Shown here piece by piece: positions 14,484 to 22,035 of a DNA stretch of 64,000 nucleotides. Within the stretch, counting starts at the first letter, position 1. Each line of letters opens with the position of its first letter. This DNA comes from Ruoffia tabacinasalis (GTDB lineage: Bacteria; Bacillota; Bacilli; Lactobacillales; Aerococcaceae). The stretch covers positions 62,001-126,000 of the forward strand of contig NZ_VBSP01000002.1 of assembly GCF_005864045.1 (NCBI RefSeq). The letters are read 5' to 3'. The position numbers and the translations under genes were made by a program. The notes beneath the pieces were generated by a model. It searched no databases. It was not told where the DNA came from and saw nothing but the letters and a program-made list of their open reading frames with translations.

Positions 14484-15290
14484 AATTATCTCTCCTTGTT
14501 CGTTTTGTATTGTTTCTAAATAGTCAGGGGGGGTTATTGTTGTCCAGCGACCTTCTTTCTTCGCTTCGATGGCGTTACATGCAAAGCAGTCGCCTGTTGG
14601 GTTCTTCGCCCATTCTGTTTCATTCTCAATCGCTTTGATACTCCAATCGAACGCTAAACTTTTATGCTCGTCATACTCGATTGGTAAAAATGTTAGTTTT
14701 GCGTTACGTGTTACGTCAGCAATTCGTTTTCTGAAGTGATACACACTTTCATTTTTCTTATACTTGATCTTTACTTTTTCTATGAATAAATATCCAAGTC
14801 TTGTAATATTGAACCCTAGTTGGGCTAGCTGGTGCTTGTACACATGTAACTGATTTGATTCTCTGTATGCATCAATGCTGTTACTGTATTTAAAATCAAC
14901 GACCATACACTCGCCTGATGCTTTATCACGGACAATCAAGTCCACATACCCTCTATAGTCCTCAGTACTTATTTCATACTCGTGAATAACGTCTAAGCCA
15001 TCAAACTGACTTAGCCACTCTTGGACTTTAGGGATAAGTATCTCTAGCTTTACCGTTTCATTAATATGATTATCATTGACTATGGGATAGCTGCTTAAAT
15101 ATTTATCTATCGCATACTCCACACCGTGCTCGATTCCCTCATGCATTGCTGTACCAAGTAGCAACGGATTGTCTCCCGTGTAATTAGTAAGTTCGGTTAG
15201 CTTGTCTATATACCGTAATTTAAAGTGATAAGGACATCTGTCATAAAGATCAACTCGACTGTAACTGTATTGTGGTTTTACCTCAGTCAC
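13362..15290 (-). CDS. Cas4/RecB-type nuclease fused in frame to a Sak4-like ATPase
   Basis: The 642-residue ORF joins two phage recombination proteins. Residues ~1-255 form a PD-(D/E)XK exonuclease: H50, D117, VDFKYS (D132, K134), QLHVY (Q147), with C19 and CFAC (C235, C238) as likely iron-sulphur ligands. Residues 270-~515 form a RecA-like annealing ATPase: YGPPFSGKTW (Walker A, K298) and TVVFDLLEDL (Walker B). The rest is a Glu/Pro/Lys tail ending in a run of arginines. The start is a GTG overlapping the previous stop. A C7 tract at 14527-14533 lies at the join, where one extra base would give a stop. Confidence 0.82.
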   Translation of the reverse strand: MTEVKPQYSYSRVDLYDRCPYHFKLRYIDKLTELTNYTGDNPLLLGTAMHEGIEHGVEYAIDKYLSSYPIVNDNHINETVKLEILIPKVQEWLSQFDGLDVIHEYEISTEDYRGYVDLIVRDKASGECMVVDFKYSNSIDAYRESNQLHVYKHQLAQLGFNITRLGYLFIEKVKIKYKKNESVYHFRKRIADVTRNAKLTFLPIEYDEHKSLAFDWSIKAIENETEWAKNPTGDCFACNAIEAKKEGRWTTITPPDYLETIQNEQGEIIMALPKNVRRDIQKVTKRIVWLYGPPFSGKTWFANSFPDVLMLNTDGNIKFVDAPYVNIADQVIKQGRVTDYKLAWDVLDETLLDLEKGDHDFKTVVFDLLEDLYTAARFKVYEDLDIDHESDNSFKAWDIVTTKFLSMVKRIINLDVENIIFISHEDTTKDFTKRSGDKISAIQPNLREKVALKVAGMVDIVGRVVANDDDRRLVFKSKSYVFSGGRIPNMSVDEIDLDYDEFINVYAQSNKGLAKPVKQEPTDLSNISDVEAVEEVKEAVEEKPTRTRRKKAEPKEVEVEPEVKPENDAGIEPEVEPETEPEVEEPKPRRARRSRKSAEVVDDQSTDTNDKEDANDDNRQEDTDESGEDTERPRRRRRRSRS

Positions 15291-15454
15291 ATAGCATCAC
15301 CTTCTTTTTCTAACTCACGCCTGAAATCATACAACTGATTTTTAATTTCTTTAGCTCGACGTTCTGCGATGTTGATTTTATCGTCCTCAATGTCATCAAC
15401 TAACTTTTCAAAGTCCCACATGATATCACCTAATTGGTTTAATAACTCAGTCAA
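15287..15454 (-). CDS. Small phage protein (55 aa)
   Basis: The product (TELLNQLGDIMWDFEKLVDD...) is an acidic, helical protein with a TTG start preceded by GGAGGGAG. It overlaps the VRR-NUC gene by 8 bp, and its TGA overlaps the GTG of the nuclease-ATPase gene. Function unknown. Confidence 0.58.
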   Translation of the reverse strand: MTELLNQLGDIMWDFEKLVDDIEDDKINIAERRAKEIKNQLYDFRRELEKEGDAM

Positions 15455-15788
15455 AATATAACTCCCTCCATTCCTCGAATGTTACCTGCCAGTATTCGTA
15501 CTCAGCAGTAAACTTTAATTTTTTATGCTTGCTAGGTCGCATTACATAACCTAAGCCACCGCTGTGGTTAATTAACTGCATGTGATGGGCTTGTAATTCA
15601 GTTTCTGTACCAGTATCTGTTTTAAGTTCTATGCCATGAAATGTACCGTCTATACTCACTAGCAGGTCTGGTACACCTGTCTTAGTAAATTGGTTTGCAA
15701 AGTGATTGACCACATATCCGCCATTCGCTTCGATAAATTTAATAAGATCTCTTTGGAAGTCACCTTCCTTTTTATAAACATCCCTCAT
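15447..15788 (-). CDS. VRR-NUC domain nuclease
   Basis: The 113-residue single-domain protein shows the compact VRR-NUC core: EGDFQRDLIKFIEANGGYVVN, GVPDLLVSIDG (catalytic D), FHGIELKTD (E-x-K) and a C-terminal LQAHHMQLINHSGG with the conserved Q. These phage nucleases act as Holliday-junction or structure-selective enzymes. It overlaps both neighbours by a few bases in the early operon. Confidence 0.92.
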   Translation of the reverse strand: MRDVYKKEGDFQRDLIKFIEANGGYVVNHFANQFTKTGVPDLLVSIDGTFHGIELKTDTGTETELQAHHMQLINHSGGLGYVMRPSKHKKLKFTAEYEYWQVTFEEWRELYFD

Positions 15789-16126
15789 TTGGCTTTAAAC
15801 CTTACTGATGCTTTAACATTTGAAGTCTTAGTATATTTCTCAGCCACATCTGGTAATTCTTTTCGTAATTTTGCACTGTCAATGCTGTTACGTGTTGATG
15901 CTTTTGAGTAACTAATTAAACCTTTGTTGTTCTCATAACGTGCTAACTCGTAATCTTCCAAAATATCGATTACATCTTGTTTTAATAAATTCTGTTCGTC
16001 TTGTAGTGATTTGATCTTCACTCCAATATCCTGAAATTCATTTAAAATTAATTCATCTTCAGCAGCAATAACAATTTCATTTCCAAGTCGTTGTTTCAAA
16101 TCTTTAATTTCTTCTAAGTTCGACAT
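15785..16126 (-). CDS. Helical phage protein, possibly a nuclease cofactor
   Basis: I place the start at 16126 (MSNLEEIKD), 8 nt after AGGAGAGA; it gives 113 residues. The N-terminal half is coiled coil (LQDEQNLLKQDVIDILEDY). The C-terminal part (LISYSKASTRNSIDSAKLRKELPD...YTKTSNVKASVRF) resembles small proteins that travel with phage exonucleases, but that is only a resemblance. Confidence 0.6.
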   Translation of the reverse strand: MSNLEEIKDLKQRLGNEIVIAAEDELILNEFQDIGVKIKSLQDEQNLLKQDVIDILEDYELARYENNKGLISYSKASTRNSIDSAKLRKELPDVAEKYTKTSNVKASVRFKAK

Positions 16127-16355
16127 ATTCTCTCTCCTCTTTCCATTCTTGTTCGTAACATTTCTCGCATACGCAATATCCAAGTCCATTGTTGTTGTGT
16201 ATTTGTTTTGATGTATAACTTTTACCGTATTTGAGTACATCACTGCACTGTGCACACATAATCAAACGGTCTAAGTTATTTGAATACATTACTGCTCCGT
16301 CTGGTAATTCGTATGGTTCATATATTCGTGTGAATGCGTTCCATTTTTTGGCCAT
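16104..16355 (-). CDS. Phage zinc-binding protein of unknown function
   Basis: This 83-residue protein has CAQC (about residues 34-37) and CVCEKC (about 61-66), giving a zinc ribbon. It has GGGAGG 8 nt before the ATG and overlaps the next gene by 23 bp. Role unknown. Confidence 0.65.
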   Translation of the reverse strand: MAKKWNAFTRIYEPYELPDGAVMYSNNLDRLIMCAQCSDVLKYGKSYTSKQIHNNNGLGYCVCEKCYEQEWKEEREYVELRRN

Positions 16356-16369
16356 GTGTTAGTCCTCCC

Positions 16370-16609
16370 TTACCACTTAACAAGAATGGTAAATATTTCT
16401 TCGTCTCCACGAAACATCGAATAATCATATCCATCATTACGTAGCTCCATTTCTATCACTCTGCGGACGCTTCTCCCTCCGGTAAAATTTAACCTAACTT
16501 CGAACAACCCTTCTTTGGCCGCTTCTTCAATTGCTGAATGCAATTCTAAAATTTGTTCATTTATCCCTGTATTTTCCATCGACAATCTTCTTGCCTCAAT
16601 TGCGTTCAT
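16370..16609 (-). CDS. Small phage protein of unknown function
   Basis: I chose the ATG at 16609 (MNAIEARRL) because GGAGG lies 7 nt upstream; an earlier ATG lies in front of that GGAGG and is not spaced for it. The 79-residue product has a helical N-terminus and a beta region (FEVRLNFTGGRSVRRVIEMEL). No family recognised. Confidence 0.6.
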   Translation of the reverse strand: MNAIEARRLSMENTGINEQILELHSAIEEAAKEGLFEVRLNFTGGRSVRRVIEMELRNDGYDYSMFRGDEEIFTILVKW

Positions 16610-16614
16610 ATTAT

Positions 16615-17865
16615 TTATTCCTCCCATTTAAAATCTTTCTTAAATAATTCATCCGTGTAGTTAACGCCACTTCTCAGAGCGCTGTAAATTTTTTCATCAA
16701 TACTATCTTTGGTTATCATCTGATAATAAAACACTGGTTGTTCCTGTCCTATTCGGTGTACTCGTTTCAGTGACTGCATCCAGTTCTCAACGCTATCTGG
16801 CGGGCTGAAATAGATTATTTTATTTGCTTTCTGTAAGTTGTGCCCTTTACTCCCTGCTTGATATTGAATTAAAGTGACACTGTTTTCTTTAGTTTCATAA
16901 GCTTTCTTGTCCACTGTTCCACCACGTATGGCACTGATAGGTTTCTTGTGTTTCTTGCACAGTCTTAACAACTCGTCCAGCTCAACGTTAAAGTTATAAA
17001 ATATTAGTAGTCTATCTTCCGTTGATTCAAGTAATTCTTCGACACGATCCAATTTGTTTTTGTTTCTCACACCTGCTAACTGTCTTAAATACATTCGGTG
17101 CGTGGCGCTCGTATCTCCGATTAACTTCTCGTCACCAATCTTTACAATCCGACTTGATTCAAACTTCTTATATTCTGGTGTGGTCTTACATTCAAGTGGC
17201 ACGTAATTCTGCTTTGGTAAATCAAACACTTCATCGGTTTTCATAAACACCGAGCCATATTCTCTTAACTTACTTTTCAGACCTTCTACATCTTTATATC
17301 CAGTGACTGTAATTCCACCCCAATACTTGTTGGGTTTAAACTCAACATACTTTTTCATAAACTCAGTCTTGGTTATGTTCCAGCCAAGTAACTTTAACTG
17401 GCTCCAAAGCTTTTCGTATTTACCACCTGTCGGTGTACCAGATAATAGGATGACGTTGTCTGGTTTCAGTCCTAAGATAAATTTAGTTCGTTTAGATTTT
17501 TCGTTTTGAATGATAGAACTTTCATCTAACATCAACGTGAAATCTTTTAACCGTCCTAATTCTGGACGTCTCCATAACTTGTCATAGTTGATGATAATAA
17601 CTGATTCTGGCGGTATTTTTACACGGTCGTCATACTTAATGACCTGATAGTCATAGTGTTGTTTAAAGTGCTTGTACCAGTCGTTTATTTGCGATTTCTG
17701 ACATACCACTAAGTTATATGGTGTATTCAGTTCCCATAATTTTTCGCTGCCTACAAAGGTCTTACCTAGACCCATGCCCTAATCTAAGTAATACGCCACT
17801 CTATTAAACTCATATGTTTCATTTAGGACATCTTCTTGGTGTTTATAAAGTTTCACATTACTCAT
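16615..17865 (-). pseudogene. Phage Snf2-type helicase with in-frame amber stop
   Basis: An intact gene would run from the ATG at 17865 (MSNVKLYKHQED, Q-motif-like, with GGGAG upstream) to 16615, 417 codons. It is interrupted by TAG at 17779-17781, immediately before Walker A (MGLGKTF). The rest is a full SF2 core: LMLDESS (DEx box, motif II), LLSGTPTGG (motif III), YFSPPDSVENWMQSLKRVHRIGQEQPV (motifs V-VI, in parts). Reinitiation at the ATG at 17775 could still give a 386-residue protein, but there is no good ribosome site. Such helicases accompany phage replication modules. Confidence 0.8.
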
Positions 17866-17872
17866 TTACTTA

Positions 17873-18103
17873 TCACTCCCTATCTAAACCTCCATGTTCT
17901 TTAACCCATTTCTTGATACGTGTGATAGCTTCAGCAATCTCTATCGCTTGCAAGAATTCGTCTTCATGGTTTAGCAATCGATAACTACATTGGTCCACCA
18001 CTAGTGTTGCACTTCGATTAAATTTTCTGTCGATTAAGTCATCGACTGCAGATAAATCTTCTTCTATAGAAGTAACGATCAATAATAAATCTTGTATTTG
18101 CAT
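17873..18103 (-). CDS. Small phage protein of unknown function
   Basis: The 76-residue helical acidic product (MQIQDLLLIVTSIEEDLSAVDDLIDRKF) sits just upstream of the helicase. Ribosome site is weak (AAAGGCG), so it may be coupled to the 55-residue gene that ends 5 bp before. No domain recognised. Confidence 0.55.
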   Translation of the reverse strand: MQIQDLLLIVTSIEEDLSAVDDLIDRKFNRSATLVVDQCSYRLLNHEDEFLQAIEIAEAITRIKKWVKEHGGLDRE

Positions 18104-18107
18104 TTAG

Positions 18108-18275
18108 TTACACGCCTTTCTTAATCAACTCAGATTCCAATATGTATTTAATACCGAATTGCTGAAGTAAATAGTATGAGTTGTTGCTTGTCAGAAAACT
18201 GATAGCATCCTCTCTAGTTTGGAACGGTATTTCCATCACTCTCACACCGTTTACTAGTTTAATTACGTTCGTCAT
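18108..18275 (-). CDS. Small phage protein (55 aa)
   Basis: The translation begins MTNVIKLVNGVRVMEIPF and ends in LIKKGV. It resembles small early phage proteins by position only. The ATG follows AAGGAGATTATA. Function unknown. Confidence 0.55.
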   Translation of the reverse strand: MTNVIKLVNGVRVMEIPFQTREDAISFLTSNNSYYLLQQFGIKYILESELIKKGV

Positions 18276-18334
18276 GTTATAATCTCCTTGAATAATTATT
18301 TACTCAGCTCACTATTCGTCGTAGTGGGCTATTT

Positions 18335-18556
18335 TTAATTCCATACGAACAAAAACAATCCATATGCAATGAACGGTGATACACAAGTGAACACTGTCAT
18401 CGCAACAACAAACTTGCCAAGCTTGCGCGTAGCCATCTCACTGTTTTCTTCATCCTTTGCTAAAGCAAATTTCCGTTCGTGGTACTTAATTAGTTCTTCA
18501 ATACCTAAGTCTTGTGCTTCTCTCATTTTTCTTCGGTGGAACTCTTTCATATTCAT
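18335..18556 (-). CDS. Small phage membrane protein
   Basis: The 73-residue protein has a charged helical N-terminus and one C-terminal membrane segment (FVVAMTVFTCVSPFIAYGLFLFVW, about 49-72). Its ATG overlaps the stop of the upstream Xre-type gene (ATGA). Function unknown. Confidence 0.6.
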   Translation of the reverse strand: MNMKEFHRRKMREAQDLGIEELIKYHERKFALAKDEENSEMATRKLGKFVVAMTVFTCVSPFIAYGLFLFVWN

Positions 18557-18762
18557 CTAATCACTCCAAATTCCAAGTCTTCTATCGTCACACCATAATA
18601 TTTAGCTAACTCTTCCAGCCGTTCGTCTGTAATGTTTGCCTTGCTTTTTTCCCACTTAGCAACAATTGCATGTCCAACATCTAAGTAATTCGCTACATCA
18701 CGTGTAGTTAGCCCAGCTTGTTGTCTCAATGCTTTTAAGTTTTCTCCAATGAAATCTGTCAT
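18553..18762 (-). CDS. Xre-family DNA-binding protein
   Basis: This is a 69-residue one-domain helix-turn-helix: LKALRQQAGLTTRDVANYLDVGHAIVAKWE, then ITDERLEELAKYYGVTIEDL. It is the second leftward Xre-like gene after the cro-like one, so it may fine-tune early transcription or the lysis-lysogeny choice. Confidence 0.82.
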   Translation of the reverse strand: MTDFIGENLKALRQQAGLTTRDVANYLDVGHAIVAKWEKSKANITDERLEELAKYYGVTIEDLEFGVIR

Positions 18763-19082
18763 AAACTCTCCTCTTTCAAAAGATGTAAGCTATACGCTTC
18801 GACTAGTCGTGGTAAATCATTCTCAAACTTTAACGATCTTGTACCTGCATCCAGTAACTGCCTATTCTCAAAGTAGTGTGCAAATGCGTAGACGTTATAA
18901 ATAGTGTCCGTACCCTCTAATTCACGGTAAGGTTTAGTAGGATTGAAGTAATTAGGTCTGCTGTCGCAGAATGCTCTAAAAGATGTTAATAACTTGGTCG
19001 GACTTTTATATCCAAAGATTAGTGCGATGTCTTTGGGTAGTGCCCAATACTGGGGTGTGAAAGTTGCTTTGATTATATTCAT
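18759..19082 (-). CDS. Phage early protein of unknown function
   Basis: This 107-residue protein lies between two small DNA-binding proteins. The stretch LPKDIALIFGYKSPTKLLTSFRAF could hold a helix-turn-helix. It sits where antirepressors or excision factors are often found, but no motif confirms that. GGAGG precedes the ATG. Confidence 0.58.
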   Translation of the reverse strand: MNIIKATFTPQYWALPKDIALIFGYKSPTKLLTSFRAFCDSRPNYFNPTKPYRELEGTDTIYNVYAFAHYFENRQLLDAGTRSLKFENDLPRLVEAYSLHLLKEESL

Positions 19083-19097
19083 TCTCTAACCTCCTCA

Positions 19098-19289
19098 TTA
19101 AGCCAATCCAAACATCTGGATAAGTTTTAAAATAATCTCATTCGCTTGTGGTGTTTTGCGTTTACCAGTTAAAGCCGTGTGAATATCAGGTTTTCGATAA
19201 CCCGTCATAACAGCTAATTGAGAATAACTCACATCATTTTCTTTCATGTAATCTAGTATTCTTTGTCGTGCCCCAATAGTTTCTGGCAT
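19098..19289 (-). CDS. Cro-like repressor
   Basis: This 63-residue helix-turn-helix protein (ILDYMKENDVSYSQLAVMTGYRKPDIHTALTG, with the recognition helix around RKPDIHTAL) is the first gene of the leftward operon and faces the CI-like gene across the operator region, the usual place for Cro. It has a GGAGGGG ribosome site. Confidence 0.75.
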   Translation of the reverse strand: MPETIGARQRILDYMKENDVSYSQLAVMTGYRKPDIHTALTGKRKTPQANEIILKLIQMFGLA

Positions 19290-19596
19290 ATTTTCCCCTC
19301 CTTAATTTAAAATTATGTAAGATAAATCGTTAGAAATATCGTACTTTCATTTGACAACAAGTATAAAATATCGTACTATATAGACGTAGTTAAATAAGCC
19401 TTCTCAAAGACTGATTCATCATTATTTTTCCGTTCCCCAACGATTAAATGATTAATTTTCAGTTGTTTTTAAGGACGTTTTAACTAACAATTTCCCTTAC
19501 GAATATAATTGTATGATATTTTATACTTTTAAGCAAGTGTTTTGTATAATATTTTATACTTTTATTTTAAGTAAGGTCAGAAAGGTTGATTTATCA
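19290..19596. promoter_or_regulatory. Divergent lysis-lysogeny operator region
   Basis: The 14-bp sequence AAGTATAAAATATC occurs at 19359-19372, with inverted copies GATATTTTATACTT at 19515-19528 and AATATTTTATACTT at 19548-19561. AAATATCGTACT is also repeated directly at 19334-19345 and 19366-19377. A sigma-A-like rightward promoter overlaps the first operator: TTGACA (19351-19356), 17 bp, TACTAT (19374-19379). The sites flank both start regions, as expected for CI/Cro control. The remaining sequence shows no gene. Confidence 0.72.
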
Positions 19597-19971
19597 ATGT
19601 TGTTTGACCGTATAAAAGAAGTCGCAGATGAGCGTGGAATATCAATTTCAGAGCTTTCAGTGAAAATGGGATGGTCAGAAAAAGCTATTTATGCATGGAA
19701 GACGAGTAGCCCTTCACTGGATAAAGTTAAGAAGATAGCTGATTATTTTGGTATCTCTATTGACCGTTTGGCGGACAGAGATGAATATTGGAGAGACTAT
19801 GATAAGAATTTAGGCGAAGAAAAATTAGCTTCCATTAGAAATAAAACTGATGAAGCTAGTGAAGCGATGGAGTTATTCGCTGCTCATATTGATGATGATT
19901 TAACGCCTGAAGAAATGGAAGATGTGATTCAGTATTTAGAATTTATTAGAAGTAAGCACAAAAATAAGTAG
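19597..19971 (+). CDS. CI-like phage repressor
   Basis: The 124-residue product starting at the ATG at 19597 has an Xre-type domain (LFDRIKEVADERGISISELSVKMGWSEKAIYAWKTS, in parts) and a short acidic C-terminus (DDDLTPEEMEDVIQYLEFIRSK) in place of a peptidase domain. An upstream ATG at 19513 would lie inside an operator, so I rejected it. With the adjacent ImmA-like gene it forms a cI-immA unit, in which the metalloprotease cuts the repressor on induction. Confidence 0.85.
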   Translation: MLFDRIKEVADERGISISELSVKMGWSEKAIYAWKTSSPSLDKVKKIADYFGISIDRLADRDEYWRDYDKNLGEEKLASIRNKTDEASEAMELFAAHIDDDLTPEEMEDVIQYLEFIRSKHKNK

Positions 19972-19979
19972 GTGTTGGT

Positions 19980-20378
19980 ATGAATTTACTCGAAAAATTA
20001 ATGTCAGAATACGACAATGAACTCACGTTTGAGTTTGTGGATATGCCAAAAGGTATTCCGGGTTATATTAAAGGTAGACACGTATCAATTAATGCTAATA
20101 TGCCTTTCGAGAAGTCACTGGCTATCCTTGCGGAAGAATTAGGGCATTATGAAACGAGCGTTGGTGACATCACAAATTATAAAGATAGCAATAATATGAA
20201 ACAAGAAATTAAAGCACGTCGTTGGGGTTATCGTAAGTTGATACCTTACTCAGAGTTAAAAAGATTAATTGATGAGCGCGGCAGTTTAGATCGCCATGAA
20301 ATCGCTGAACACTTTTCGGTACCAGATAAATATGTTGTTGAAGCCATTGAAATGTATCGAGTTACTGGTCATTTATAA
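19980..20378 (+). CDS. ImmA/IrrE-family metallopeptidase
   Basis: This 132-residue protein has a zinc-protease-like helix that reads LAEELGHYET, the EExGH form common in phage ImmA proteins in place of HExxH, followed by an EIKARRWGYRKLIP segment with the third ligand region. It starts 8 bp after the repressor stop. In ICEBs1-type systems ImmA cleaves the repressor ImmR to induce the element; that role is inferred here. Confidence 0.85.
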   Translation: MNLLEKLMSEYDNELTFEFVDMPKGIPGYIKGRHVSINANMPFEKSLAILAEELGHYETSVGDITNYKDSNNMKQEIKARRWGYRKLIPYSELKRLIDERGSLDRHEIAEHFSVPDKYVVEAIEMYRVTGHL

Positions 20379-20426
20379 ATGAATTGGAGAATAAAATGAA
20401 GAAAATATTTGTAGGGGAGGTTCTTT

Positions 20427-20726
20427 ATGGATATTAAAAAAGAACGAATAAGAATCAACTGTTCGCATTGCGAAAACAAAATCGTGTTAACTTATCATAC
20501 GGAACGTTGCCCCAAGTGTGGTCAACCCTTTGACCCTGAACAAGTGAAGTCGTTATTTCATAATTATGAATCACAAGTGATGAATAGTAAGTTTTACCAA
20601 GCTGGAGAAAAGATGGGCAAAGCAGGAAATGCTATGGCAGAAGTAGGTAATTCGATGCAAAGTTGTGGTTGTACATTAACATTAATTACAATATTTATAA
20701 TCATTGTACTTGCACTATTACTATAA
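20427..20726 (+). CDS. Zinc-ribbon membrane protein of the lysogeny cassette
   Basis: This 99-residue protein has CSHC and CPKCG pairs (about residues 12-15 and 29-32) forming a zinc ribbon, a polar linker and a C-terminal membrane helix (LTLITIFIIIVLALLL). It has a GGGGAGG ribosome site. It lies between immA and the cargo gene. Such proteins occur in lysogeny cassettes, sometimes with superinfection roles, but nothing here shows the function. Confidence 0.65.
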   Translation: MDIKKERIRINCSHCENKIVLTYHTERCPKCGQPFDPEQVKSLFHNYESQVMNSKFYQAGEKMGKAGNAMAEVGNSMQSCGCTLTLITIFIIIVLALLL

Positions 20727-20737
20727 TCAAAAACACC

Positions 20738-20770
20738 CCACTCCCTCTAACTTGGCGGTCGGAGGAGTGG
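20738..20770. terminator. Hairpin left of the cargo gene, terminator-like on both strands
   Basis: CCACTCC (20738-20744) pairs with GGAGTGG (20764-20770). On the left it is flanked by AAAAACACC, which reads as GGTGTTTTT on the leftward strand, so it works best as a terminator for leftward transcripts; rightward it has only a weak T stretch (AGTTTTT) 8 nt on. A similar element occurs at 22036-22065. Confidence 0.55.
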
Positions 20771-20799
20771 ATTAGAAGTTTTTAAAGAAAGAGGTAATT

Positions 20800-21798
20800 A
20801 TGTCTTATAATATAAATAGCAATAGCAGTTTTGAACAATTAGAAGAATATATAAAATTAAAGAATCCAAACATCTTAAGGGAAACAGGAAAATTTATTCG
20901 TGAAGATATAGAGTTTGATTCATTTTCGACATTAAAAAATGATTTATTGGAATATGCTAAAGCTAACTATCTATATGAACTTAAGCTATTAGAACCCGAT
21001 GAATCAACTTCTGATATTTTCTTTTGGTATAGAAAACCGGTAAAAATATGGTGTATAGGTATTAATGATAGCTATATAGGAGAAAGAAGTATATTAAATT
21101 TTGCCACAAAAAATGAAGAAGATGCAATCGAGATGATAGATGCTGTTCAGATTACCACTTCAACAAAATTTTACAAAATGAATATATTACAAAAAATAAG
21201 TTTTTTAATAGAAAAAAATATCATTCCAGATATATCTAACAATATAATATATTCCTCTCTAAATCGAATTCCTTATATGGGTTCCTGGGCTGAAGTATGG
21301 GTAGAAAAAGAAGCGAATAATATTGATAGTTTAATCAAAAGCCCTGCAGAAATAATTGATTTCAATAAATCAATTATTAGAGCAAAACGATATAACTTTG
21401 AAGAAATGTTAGCTGTAATTAATAATGACCAATTCACTATCGAATTTGATGAATGTCTATTTGCGTATAATAATCAAAAATGGTTTGTATGTGCTGCAGG
21501 TTTAGGTGGGATTCTAGAACATCTTATCTATTTAACTCTGGAGAAAAATAATTTAATTGATAGTAATTTTCCAGATGATGCAACCGCTAAAATTTACATT
21601 GAACATTTAAGTCGTAAACCAATAAAAATGAAAAAGAGAGAAAAAACGCATTTGAGAAGTCTTTTCCTAATAAGGAATTCGGTGTCACATTTTAATCAAG
21701 GGTTTACTTCTAAAGATCAATGCCAAACGCTAATGAATGGCATCAGAGACTTCTTTAATAACTACTACATTAAAGATTTTAATTTAGATGATAATTGA
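20800..21798 (+). CDS. Prophage cargo protein with C-terminal HEPN-like motif
   Basis: This 332-residue protein is very AT-rich and lies in the lysogenic-conversion slot between immA and int. The C-terminal ~110 residues are helical: CAAGLGGILEHLIYLTL (about 231-247) then SLFLIRNSVSHFNQG, containing R292-N-S-V-S-H297, the Rx4H signature of HEPN ribonucleases and of DUF4145-like proteins. HEPN proteins in this slot often stop other phages by cutting RNA. The first ~200 residues match nothing I recognise. Its own ribosome site is AAAGAGG. The defence role is inferred; it could also be a non-catalytic HEPN. Confidence 0.6.
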   Translation: MSYNINSNSSFEQLEEYIKLKNPNILRETGKFIREDIEFDSFSTLKNDLLEYAKANYLYELKLLEPDESTSDIFFWYRKPVKIWCIGINDSYIGERSILNFATKNEEDAIEMIDAVQITTSTKFYKMNILQKISFLIEKNIIPDISNNIIYSSLNRIPYMGSWAEVWVEKEANNIDSLIKSPAEIIDFNKSIIRAKRYNFEEMLAVINNDQFTIEFDECLFAYNNQKWFVCAAGLGGILEHLIYLTLEKNNLIDSNFPDDATAKIYIEHLSRKPIKMKKREKTHLRSLFLIRNSVSHFNQGFTSKDQCQTLMNGIRDFFNNYYIKDFNLDDN

Positions 21799-21980
21799 TG
21801 TATTTGGTACGTTTTTTTTGCCCCATATGATTCATAAGTAATTGTTCCATCTTTGTATTCAAATGGTATGCCTGATTCATCATATTCGACATTATTAAGT
21901 TGTGGGTGTTGGTAGTAGAACTCTTCAACAAGTTCATTGAATATTTCTAAATCGGATTGTGTAATTTCCAATTTAATCAC
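21765..21980 (-). CDS. Small acidic protein convergent with the cargo gene
   Basis: This 71-residue frame overlaps the end of the HEPN-like gene by 34 bp on the opposite strand. The start is uncertain: GTG at 21980, or TTG at 21971, which is better spaced from GAGGTG. The product (DLEIFNELVEEFYYQHPQLNN, then YKDGTITYESYGAKKTY) looks like a real acidic alpha/beta protein. It could be a partner of the HEPN-like protein, or an unrelated small gene. Confidence 0.5.
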   Translation of the reverse strand: MIKLEITQSDLEIFNELVEEFYYQHPQLNNVEYDESGIPFEYKDGTITYESYGAKKTYQIHQLSSKLKSLM

Positions 21981-22035
21981 CTCTCAATATTTTAGAATCT
22001 AATTTTTATTTTAAATCTTACTTTGAAAAATACCC

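Noticed and set aside
19513-19596. Upstream ATG for the CI-like repressor
   Set aside because: It lies in an operator, gives a hydrophobic non-family N-terminus, and has no ribosome site; the ATG at 19597 starts the helix-turn-helix cleanly.
20397-20438. 13-codon ORF before the zinc-ribbon gene
   Set aside because: It mostly consists of the ribosome site of the next gene; no independent support.
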